Shown here: piece by piece, positions 50,846 to 56,800 of the stretch
How positions within the stretch are numbered: position 1 is the stretch's first letter
Layout: every line of letters starts with the position of its first letter
Source of the DNA: Chitinophagaceae bacterium
Lineage (GTDB): Bacteria; Bacteroidota; Bacteroidia; Chitinophagales; Chitinophagaceae
Length of the DNA stretch: 64,000 nt
Assembly (NCBI GenBank): GCA_947459295.1
Contig: CANHCY010000004.1
Coordinates: forward strand, 1 to 64,000
Direction: 5' to 3'
Notes under the pieces: generated by a model
Seen by the model: the letters and a program-made list of their open reading frames with translations, nothing else
Database searches by the model: none
Told to the model about the DNA's origin: nothing
Position numbers and translations under genes: made by a program

Positions 50846-50853
50846 CAAAAATA
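50846..50853 (-). promoter_or_regulatory. Predicted -7 promoter element of the rluD-like gene
   Basis: TATTTTTG on the minus strand matches TAnnTTTG and ends 5 nt before the ATG, within the 39-nt gap shared with lipB. Confidence 0.5.
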
Positions 50854-50867
50854 GCCCCAAACCTTCC

Positions 50868-50875
50868 TACTTTTG
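50868..50875 (+). promoter_or_regulatory. Predicted -7 promoter element of lipB
   Basis: TACTTTTG matches TAnnTTTG and ends 4 nt before the lipB ATG. A TTG at 50843-50845 is 22 nt upstream and could be the -33 element; it lies next to the opposing rluD box. Confidence 0.5.
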
Positions 50876-50879
50876 TGCA

Positions 50880-51593
50880 ATGCAGCAGGAAGTTTTTTTT
50901 GAGGATTTGGGAACCCGCAAATACAAAGAGGTTTGGGCCTACCAAGAGTCTTTGTTGACTGAGAATTCGGCTATTAAGGCTAGTTACCGTAATCAAAATG
51001 AAATTCCAGTCCAGGATTGGCCTACCAAAAATCATTTATTGTTTGTAGAACATCCGCCCGTATACACGCTTGGGAAAAACGGAAATGCGGCCAATGTGCT
51101 GATGACCACCGCTTTTATGGAGTCAAACGGGATTGATTATTTTCACATTAATAGAGGAGGCGACATTACTTTTCATGGACCCGAACAGCTAGTGGGGTAT
51201 CCCATACTAGATTTAGAAAAGTTTAAAACTGATTTAGGTTGGTACCTCCGAAGTTTAGAAGAAGTGATTATTCAAACACTTGCGCATTATGGTATTGCAG
51301 CTGGAAGAAGTGCTGGTGAAACGGGCGTTTGGTTGGATCCTGATAATAAAAAATTAGCACGTAAAATTTGTGCGATGGGTATTAAATGTAGCCGTTGGAT
51401 TACCATGCATGGATTTGCACTTAACGTAAATACGGATTTGTCTTATTTTAATAATATTGTTCCTTGTGGGATACCTGATAAGCAGGTTGCTTCTTTGCAA
51501 AAAGAGTTAGGACGAGATGTACCTATGCAGGAAGTAAAAGATTTGGTCAAACAAAATTTCGAACAAATTTTTGGCGCTATTTTAAAAGCGTAA
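50880..51593 (+). CDS. lipB: Octanoyl-[acyl-carrier-protein]:protein octanoyltransferase
   Basis: A 237-residue enzyme that moves the octanoyl group from ACP to lipoyl domains, the first step of lipoate synthesis. The motifs are FVEHPPVYTLGK, then the RGGDITFHGPEQLVGYP block, and the catalytic pair: the lysine in KICAMGIKCS and the cysteine in VPCGIPDK. It starts at the first ATG, 4 nt after a promoter box. lipA is not in the window. The divergent neighbour is rluD-like. Confidence 0.95.
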   Translation: MQQEVFFEDLGTRKYKEVWAYQESLLTENSAIKASYRNQNEIPVQDWPTKNHLLFVEHPPVYTLGKNGNAANVLMTTAFMESNGIDYFHINRGGDITFHGPEQLVGYPILDLEKFKTDLGWYLRSLEEVIIQTLAHYGIAAGRSAGETGVWLDPDNKKLARKICAMGIKCSRWITMHGFALNVNTDLSYFNNIVPCGIPDKQVASLQKELGRDVPMQEVKDLVKQNFEQIFGAILKA

Positions 51594-51614
51594 CGGTTAA
51601 TTTTAAAAGTGTAA

Positions 51615-52499
51615 TTAAAAGGTTAATGTTCCTTTTTTAAAAGAACGGTTGCCTTGTAATCCCCCCGAATGTATCACAAGTATTTTTGATGAAGGCTCAA
51701 ATTTTCCTTTGGTAGCAAGGTTCTGGGCCCCGTACATTAATTTAGCCGTGTAGACAAAATCTAATGGCAGTTCCATTTTATTGTAACAATCATTCATAAA
51801 ATCAATCAGTGCTGGCGTGAGTTTTGCATAGCCGCCAAAATGATAATCATGGATGATTTCAAAACTTTTATTGACTTCATCTTCGGTTAATAGCGCTTTT
51901 ATTGCTGCGTCAATAGAAATGTTATTTTTTAAAACCGAAAGCCCAATTATTTTTTGATGTGGCGCTGCTGCTTTGATAAGTCCTGCCATCATGGTGCCGG
52001 TGCCTACTGCACAAATGATGGTGTCATAACTGCTGGTGTCTTTAATGGTTAACATTGATTTGGCACCTTCTGCGCCAGTAATACCGTAACCGCCTTCAGG
52101 TATCCAGGCCCAATTTGGATCTTGGTTATGCGAAATGATTTTTTCTTTACGCTCAAAGTCTTCTCTAGAAACAAAATGTAGGGTCATTCCATGTTGGATG
52201 GCATCAGTTAGGGTAGGTGAAAGGGTTGTTGGTTTTTCGCCTCTAATAAAACCTACCGTGTTGAGTCCCATGTTGGCGCCATATTTTGCAGTGGCAATGA
52301 TATGGTTGGAATAGGGGCCGCCAAATGTGGCCAGTGTTGTTTTACCAGCAGCAATGGCGTCACGCACATAAAATTGTAGTTTAAACCATTTATTGCCACT
52401 TACTACCGGATCCAATACATCGGCTCTTAATATATTGATATTCAATATATTGTCAAGTAATGCGCTGATATCTTGTATATAAATATTATTAATATTCAT
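51615..52499 (-). CDS. ACC deaminase/D-cysteine desulfhydrase family PLP enzyme
   Basis: A 294-residue fold-type II PLP enzyme. The PLP lysine lies in VSGNKWFKLQFY and the following GGPYSNHI supplies the substrate carboxylate site. AVGTGTMMAGL is the phosphate-binding loop. Members of this group include D-cysteine desulfhydrase, ACC deaminase and others; the sequence does not decide between them and is shorter than ACC deaminase (about 340). It converges with lipB. The 5' end is unusually AT-rich (AATATT-like repeats). Confidence 0.83.
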   Translation of the reverse strand: MNINNIYIQDISALLDNILNINILRADVLDPVVSGNKWFKLQFYVRDAIAAGKTTLATFGGPYSNHIIATAKYGANMGLNTVGFIRGEKPTTLSPTLTDAIQHGMTLHFVSREDFERKEKIISHNQDPNWAWIPEGGYGITGAEGAKSMLTIKDTSSYDTIICAVGTGTMMAGLIKAAAPHQKIIGLSVLKNNISIDAAIKALLTEDEVNKSFEIIHDYHFGGYAKLTPALIDFMNDCYNKMELPLDFVYTAKLMYGAQNLATKGKFEPSSKILVIHSGGLQGNRSFKKGTLTF

Positions 52500-52560
52500 T
52501 TGGAATATGTGTCAACTATTTTAAAGAATGATTTAGCTTCGCAGCCCTTAATATTCTCTT

Positions 52561-53466
52561 ATGAAACCAACATTAGTAATTCTTGCAGCCGGTATGGCAA
52601 GCCGTTACGGTAGCATGAAACAAATTCAATCTTTTGGACCTAGTGGCGAAACTATCATGGATTATTCGATTTATGATGCGATTGAGGCAGGTTTTGGTAA
52701 AATTGTTTTTATTATTAGAGAAGATTTTAGTGAGCAATTTAAGTCAATTTTTGAACCAAAGTTAAAGGGCAAAATTGCTACCGATTATGTATACCAGCAT
52801 TTAGCTGCATTTACGGAAGGTAAAAATGTAACACCTGAGCGCGTAAAGCCTTGGGGAACTGCACACGCGGTTCTTTGTTGCAAAGGAAAATTAAATGAAC
52901 CATTTGCTGTTATTAATGCCGATGATTTTTATGGTAAAGATGCCTTTGTACAAGCGGCTACTTTTTTAAACAATGAGTGCAATGATCAAACCTATTCCAT
53001 TATTGGATATGAGTTGGGCAAAACACTAAGCGACAATGGAACGGTGAGTAGAGGGGTTTGTAGTGTAGATGATAACGGCAATTTAATTGACATAAACGAG
53101 CGTACTAAAATATTTAAGAACGAAGACGGTGTTATTGTTTATGAAGATAACGATCAGTTATTTCCATTAACTGCAGATACCATTGTAAGCATGAATTTTT
53201 TATGTTACCCTGCTAGCTTTGTAGCACTTTGCGAATCAGAATTTTCTAATTTTTTAGATGCGCAAGGGATGGAATTAAAATCTGAATTTTTCTTGCCGTC
53301 TGTAACCAAGCATTTTGTGAATGCTAAATTAGGCAATGTAAAAGTGGGCACAACTTCTGCGAGCTGGTTTGGTGTTACTTATAAAGAGGATGCGCCTGTT
53401 GTACAAGCGAGTATCTCTAATCTCGTAGAAAAAGGTTTGTATCCTAGTAATTTATGGGGACAATAA
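52561..53466 (+). CDS. Sugar nucleotidyltransferase-like protein
   Basis: A 301-residue protein of the NTP-transferase fold. The N-terminal LVILAAGMASRYGSMKQIQ is a variant of the nucleotide-binding GxGxR...K motif, and INADDFYG holds a metal-binding aspartate pair. There is no hexapeptide repeat at the C-terminus. It resembles proteins annotated in Bacteroidota only as nucleotidyltransferase or NTP transferase; the sugar is unknown. A one-mismatch TAGCTTCG box is upstream. It converges with the anti-sigma/protease gene. Confidence 0.78.
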   Translation: MKPTLVILAAGMASRYGSMKQIQSFGPSGETIMDYSIYDAIEAGFGKIVFIIREDFSEQFKSIFEPKLKGKIATDYVYQHLAAFTEGKNVTPERVKPWGTAHAVLCCKGKLNEPFAVINADDFYGKDAFVQAATFLNNECNDQTYSIIGYELGKTLSDNGTVSRGVCSVDDNGNLIDINERTKIFKNEDGVIVYEDNDQLFPLTADTIVSMNFLCYPASFVALCESEFSNFLDAQGMELKSEFFLPSVTKHFVNAKLGNVKVGTTSASWFGVTYKEDAPVVQASISNLVEKGLYPSNLWGQ

Positions 53467-53483
53467 GTAAGCGAAAGCTGTAA

Positions 53484-54590
53484 TTATTTATCAAAAGACT
53501 TTACATAGTATACGCAAGACTCAAGTGTTGCAATTTGATTTTTGCGTGACATTCGACTAATATTTGAACGGGTAGAAATTTTAATGTCTTTACCGCCATC
53601 GTTTGACGCATTGTAATCATTAACTACTTTGTAAATATTGTTTGATTTTAGCGCAAATACAACACCTTCTAATTGTGCTTCCCTAGTGCTTAATACACCA
53701 ATTACTTCGCCAGCATTATCAAATACAGGAGCGCCAGAGTTACCAGGGTTGGCACTCATTTGTAATTGATAGGAGAGTGAATCTCCTTCGTAACCACTTC
53801 TAGCGCTTAAATAACCTGTGCCGTATACAATTTCGTTTCTTGGATAACCGAGTGTAAATATTTCTTCTCCTAAATCGGTGGTTGATTTACGAATAGAATA
53901 TGGAAGTGATTTTTTTGAAGTAAAATCTGCGTCGTTAATTTTTAAGATTGCTAAATCTTTTTCTTTGTCCAGAAGTGCGATTTCAGCAACGTATTCTTTG
54001 CCAGTATTGTCTACAACAATTGTACCGGTTCCTTTTATAACATGTGCATTGGTCACAATAAAACCTTTGGCATCAATTAAAAATCCAGAACCGCCACTAA
54101 TAAATTTAACACCAGCAGGTAATTTACTTTTTACCTCATTGATAAGTTTGCCTTGGTATTGCTGACTTTTTTTGATCGCAGCGATATCGTTACTTAATTG
54201 CTGTATTTGATTGCTATGGCTAACTGGAGAAAGGTATAAAGCGAGTCCGCTAATGAATAATGCAATTACACCGCCAATAGAAGCTGCGATGGATGCCACT
54301 CTTTTGTACTTGTGAAATAATTGTACAATTTTAGCGCTGCTTGAAACATTTTCGCTATTTGAAATCTCGCCGCGCTCCAATAAATTTTGATGCGTTTGAG
54401 TAAGTGTTTGTTTGATGGATTTAATGGCGCTGTACTCGTTTATTTGCTGTAAGAACATGGCGTGTTCCACCACCATCTGGTCAATTTCGGGGGTATTTTT
54501 ACGAACCAATTCAAAAGCGGCTTTTTCTTGTGCATCCATTTGGTTGCTCAGGTACTTTTCGATGGTTTCTAATAATAAAAAATCTTCCAT
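53484..54590 (-). CDS. Anti-sigma-like membrane protein fused to a periplasmic trypsin-like protease
   Basis: A 368-residue protein. Residues 1-70 (ETIEKYLSNQMDAQEKAAFE) look like the N-terminal helical part of Bacteroidota anti-sigma factors without a zinc motif. A single membrane helix (about 97-121) follows, then a coiled linker (125-155), and then a trypsin/HtrA-like serine protease with the triad His183 (NAHV), Asp212 (KDLA) and Ser285 (GNSG). There is no PDZ domain. The gene starts 19 nt after the ECF sigma gene stop, so it is probably its regulator. The fusion of a putative anti-sigma domain with a protease in one chain is unusual; an ordinary membrane-anchored HtrA-type protease is the alternative. 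Confidence 0.72.
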   Translation of the reverse strand: MEDFLLLETIEKYLSNQMDAQEKAAFELVRKNTPEIDQMVVEHAMFLQQINEYSAIKSIKQTLTQTHQNLLERGEISNSENVSSSAKIVQLFHKYKRVASIAASIGGVIALFISGLALYLSPVSHSNQIQQLSNDIAAIKKSQQYQGKLINEVKSKLPAGVKFISGGSGFLIDAKGFIVTNAHVIKGTGTIVVDNTGKEYVAEIALLDKEKDLAILKINDADFTSKKSLPYSIRKSTTDLGEEIFTLGYPRNEIVYGTGYLSARSGYEGDSLSYQLQMSANPGNSGAPVFDNAGEVIGVLSTREAQLEGVVFALKSNNIYKVVNDYNASNDGGKDIKISTRSNISRMSRKNQIATLESCVYYVKSFDK

Positions 54591-54609
54591 GTTACTTATT
54601 CTGTGTTAC

Positions 54610-55176
54610 TTACTCTCCAATATTGTACTGCGCAAAAAACAACTTTTTAAGGCGCATCAAACATTTGTATTTCTGGTTTTTGGCATTGTCGGCGTTGGTA
54701 TAACCAAATTCCGATGCCAAAGCTTGCATGTCCATTTTTTGAAGGTAGTAGCCTTCCAACAGACTTTTACAAGGTTCACCTAAGCTTTTTAGTGCCCGAT
54801 CCATAATAGCGAAGGCGGCGTCATGCTTAGCGTGCTGTTCGAGGTCGTCCTCCACAGCAATGGTTTCTTCCAAATTATCAACCGGTTGCGCATAGCGCCC
54901 TAATTGTTGCAATTTTTTGAGCCATAACCTGCGGCAAACAGAGTATATATACGTTTTAATTTGACAGGTTAAAACAAAAGACCCTGATTGAGCTTTTTCA
55001 TACAAGGCAATCATTGCTTCCTGAAAAACGTCACGTGCATCGTCATAAGAGCCATTGTTGGCCAAAATAAAGGCCTGAATGGTACTGAAGTTCTCTTTGT
55101 AGAGTTGTTCAATAATGGCCGAATCATTGCTTGCCAGCCCCTTTAATAATGCTTGTTCGTTACTCGTAGCTTTCAC
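54610..55176 (-). CDS. ECF-family RNA polymerase sigma factor
   Basis: A 188-residue sigma factor with region 2 (about 20-90, containing DARDVFQEAMIALYEKA) and region 4 (about 125-185) and no regions 1 or 3. The acidic linker between them (NLEETIAVEDDLE) is typical. It would direct polymerase to a small regulon under the control of the co-transcribed membrane protein. A bipartite promoter-like motif (GGGTTAC, 16 nt, GTATTAA) precedes the gene at 55189-55218, and the same motif precedes the divergent lipoprotein gene, suggesting autoregulation. Confidence 0.88.
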   Translation of the reverse strand: MKATSNEQALLKGLASNDSAIIEQLYKENFSTIQAFILANNGSYDDARDVFQEAMIALYEKAQSGSFVLTCQIKTYIYSVCRRLWLKKLQQLGRYAQPVDNLEETIAVEDDLEQHAKHDAAFAIMDRALKSLGEPCKSLLEGYYLQKMDMQALASEFGYTNADNAKNQKYKCLMRLKKLFFAQYNIGE

Positions 55177-55188
55177 TAAATACTTCTT

Positions 55189-55218
55189 TTAATACGCTTT
55201 AGGGTATAAAAGTAACCC
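55189..55218 (-). promoter_or_regulatory. Candidate ECF promoter of the sigma operon
   Basis: On the minus strand GGGTTAC (55218-55212) and GTATTAA (55195-55189) are 16 nt apart, followed 12 nt later by the sigma ATG. The opposite strand has the same arrangement for the lipoprotein gene. Confidence 0.5.
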
Positions 55219-55263
55219 AATATAGCCCGAAATCTTTTTTTTTGAAAAAAAAGGAGGTTAGGC

Positions 55264-55293
55264 GGGTTACCTTTTCACCCCTTCCGGTATCAA
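55264..55293 (+). promoter_or_regulatory. Candidate ECF promoter of the small lipoprotein gene
   Basis: GGGTTAC (55264-55270) and GTATCAA (55287-55293) are 16 nt apart, 33 nt before the lipoprotein ATG. The spacing and bases match the divergent sigma-operon element apart from one C/T in the second box. Confidence 0.5.
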
Positions 55294-55326
55294 TAGGCAC
55301 ATTCATTCAAACAAAAACCCAAAAAA

Positions 55327-55503
55327 ATGAAAAAAGTATTCGCAATTTTAGCAGTAGTAGCTTTCGTAGCTTGTAATTCAGGTGAAAACAAAGAAGCAAC
55401 TGTAGACACTACAGCAACTGACACAACTGCAACTGTATCTGGTGATACAACTGCTGTTTCTGGTGATACAACTGCAGCTGCAGGTGATACAACTAGACCT
55501 TAA
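55327..55503 (+). CDS. Small Thr/Asp-rich lipoprotein
   Basis: A 58-codon ORF (ATG 55327, TAA 55501-55503). A lipoprotein signal (VVAFVAC, with the modified cysteine at residue 16) is followed by a low-complexity chain of DTTA and VSGDTTA repeats. The frame agrees with a real gene: it has a clean signal peptide, codon usage like its neighbours and its own terminator. The mature part (about 42 residues) has no fold that I recognise. It is divergent from the ECF sigma gene and shares its promoter motif, so it is a likely member of that regulon. Function unknown. Confidence 0.75.
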   Translation: MKKVFAILAVVAFVACNSGENKEATVDTTATDTTATVSGDTTAVSGDTTAAAGDTTRP

Positions 55504-55750
55504 TTAGTTAAAACATTAGCTAGATTGTTTAAGGCCTAAACGGTCAAAACTAGCTTGCCGGTTTCAACAATCTTTAAGATTTTCATATGGCAAGCAATCG
55601 TAAATAGCCTTCTTGTTTCTACAAGAGGGCTTATTTTTTATAGGTAGTAATTTTGGTTTTTCAAGCGGTACATTCGCTTAAGCCTTTAATAACTAAAGTT
55701 TGTTAGCATAAAATTTTTAGTCTCTTTTTAATTTAAGTAATTTTTATACT
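55504..55750. other. Non-coding region between the lipoprotein gene and the aromatic leader
   Basis: About 250 nt without a convincing ORF. The first 100 nt hold several interleaved inverted repeats (see findings) and a terminator at 55606-55638. The rest is AT-rich with a weak 5-bp hairpin around AAGCG/CGCTT and leads into the pheL promoter. No known RNA family was recognised. Confidence 0.5.
55606..55637 (+). terminator. Terminator after the small lipoprotein gene
   Basis: A 10-bp stem (55606-55615 with 55622-55631, one G-U pair, loop TTTCTA) is followed by TATTTTTT. It lies about 100 nt after the lipoprotein stop. Confidence 0.8.
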
Positions 55751-55758
55751 TATATTTG
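55751..55758 (+). promoter_or_regulatory. Predicted -7 promoter element of the aromatic operon
   Basis: TATATTTG matches TAnnTTTG and ends 7 nt before the leader ATG at 55766, so the mRNA would be leaderless or nearly so. The -33 element is not clear. Confidence 0.55.
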
Positions 55759-55765
55759 AAAAGAC

Positions 55766-55855
55766 ATGAGAGCATTATTCCTAAATACTTGGTTTAGTTT
55801 CTATTACTATTACTTCTTTACAAAAAGGAGCCGGGTATTATATGTATTAGCGTAA
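55766..55855 (+). CDS. pheL: Aromatic (Phe/Tyr/Trp) leader peptide of the pheA operon
   Basis: A 29-codon ORF (ATG 55766, TAA 55853-55855) upstream of pheA. Residues 9-18 are WFSFYYYYFF, and the whole peptide has five Phe, five Tyr and one Trp codon. Such a run is the hallmark of an aromatic-amino-acid leader peptide read by a stalling ribosome. Phe and Tyr match the products of the downstream pheA/tyrA, and Trp fits control of the shared aro genes. A strong terminator lies between the stop and pheA. The symbol is by analogy with enterobacterial pheL; no homology is claimed. Confidence 0.82.
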   Translation: MRALFLNTWFSFYYYYFFTKRSRVLYVLA

Positions 55856-55903
55856 CAAAAAATTTTTACATACAATCCCGGCCAACTGGCCGGGATTTTT
55901 TTT
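55813..55903 (+). promoter_or_regulatory. Ribosome-mediated aromatic attenuator
   Basis: GCCGGG (55830-55835), inside the leader ORF just after the Tyr/Phe codons, is complementary to CCCGGC (55877-55882) in the 5' arm of the terminator. A small hairpin 55813-55830 (CTTCTTT with AAAGGAG, one G-U) can hide the first base of that strand. A ribosome stalled on the Tyr/Phe codons would open the small hairpin and leave the antiterminator strand free. The 6-bp antiterminator is weak by eye and the order of events is inferred. Confidence 0.65.
55874..55903 (+). terminator. pheA attenuator terminator
   Basis: A 10-bp GC-rich stem (AATCCCGGCC 55874-55883, GGCCGGGATT 55888-55897, loop AACT) is followed by a long T-run to 55903, 6 nt before the pheA ATG. 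Confidence 0.92.
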
Positions 55904-55909
55904 AACTAT

Positions 55910-56782
55910 ATGCCAACAAAAACTAAAATAACAAGAAAGCCTGTAAATGAAATGGGCATTGCCATTCAGGGTTACGAAGGAAGTTTCCATCAGGTAGCAG
56001 CGCGCACTATTTTTGGTAAAGACGTGGCCGTTGTGCCTTGTGCCACTTTTAGTGCACTTGTAAAAAAAGCAGAGAATAAAAAAGAATCGGCGGGCGCTAT
56101 GATGGCCATCGAAAATTCTATTGCGGGTAGCATTTTGCCTAACTATAATCTACTACTTCGCTCTTCATTAAAAGTAACTGGCGAAGTTTATTTATCTATT
56201 AGTCAAAACTTGCTCGTTAATAAAGGCGTTCAATTAGCAGATATTAAAGAAGTGCATAGTCATCCTATGGCACTACTTCAATGTTTGGATTACCTCGAAA
56301 AAAACAATTGGAAATTAGTAGAGTCAGAAGATACAGCGCTAAGTGCAAAGCATCTCCTGCAGCATAGGTCTAAGCATGTGGCCGCGGTAGCCAGTAAATT
56401 AGCTGCCGAGCTTTTTAATTTGGAAATTATTGGACCAGATATTCAAACACAAAAAAATAATTATACGCGGTTTTTGGTGTTGGAAAGAGCTGCAGATGTT
56501 GTAGAGGATCCGCTGGCCAATAAAGCGTCTATTTATTTTCAAACCAACCATGCCAAAGGCGTACTTGCTAAAGTGCTAACACAAATTGCAAAGTTTGATG
56601 TTAACTTAACCAAGTTGCAAAGCATGCCTATTCCAGGAAGTAATTTTAAATACGGGTTCTATGCCGATATGGAATTTGACAAGCGTAAAAAACTGGATCA
56701 AGTACTTGCTGCTATAACGGGGTTAACCAATAGTGTAAAAATATTTGGCGTTTATCAGAAAGGAAAAATGCAAAAGGGGTAA
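55910..56782 (+). CDS. pheA: Prephenate dehydratase
   Basis: A 290-residue enzyme that turns prephenate into phenylpyruvate. The catalytic PDT domain (about 15-195) begins IAIQGYEGSFHQVAA and contains AIENSIAGS and the QTQKNNYTRFLVL segment, whose NYTRF is the usual catalytic Thr-Arg-Phe motif. An ACT domain follows (about 205-285; KVLTQIAKFDVNLTKLQSMP), which in relatives binds phenylalanine for feedback inhibition. No chorismate mutase domain is fused; that activity is in the DAHP synthase fusion downstream. First gene after the attenuator. Confidence 0.95.
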   Translation: MPTKTKITRKPVNEMGIAIQGYEGSFHQVAARTIFGKDVAVVPCATFSALVKKAENKKESAGAMMAIENSIAGSILPNYNLLLRSSLKVTGEVYLSISQNLLVNKGVQLADIKEVHSHPMALLQCLDYLEKNNWKLVESEDTALSAKHLLQHRSKHVAAVASKLAAELFNLEIIGPDIQTQKNNYTRFLVLERAADVVEDPLANKASIYFQTNHAKGVLAKVLTQIAKFDVNLTKLQSMPIPGSNFKYGFYADMEFDKRKKLDQVLAAITGLTNSVKIFGVYQKGKMQKG

Positions 56783-56800
56783 TACAAAAATTGGATTCTT

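Noticed and set aside
50841-51035. An N-terminal extension of the rluD-like protein into lipB
   Set aside because: The extension reads antisense to lipB codons and skips the promoter box; the ATG at 50840 gives a normal S4 domain start.
55251-55257. A perfect AAGGAGG that looks like a Shine-Dalgarno site
   Set aside because: No start codon lies within a usable distance downstream on the plus strand, and genes in this window do not otherwise use such sites. It is probably part of the A/G-rich divergent spacer.
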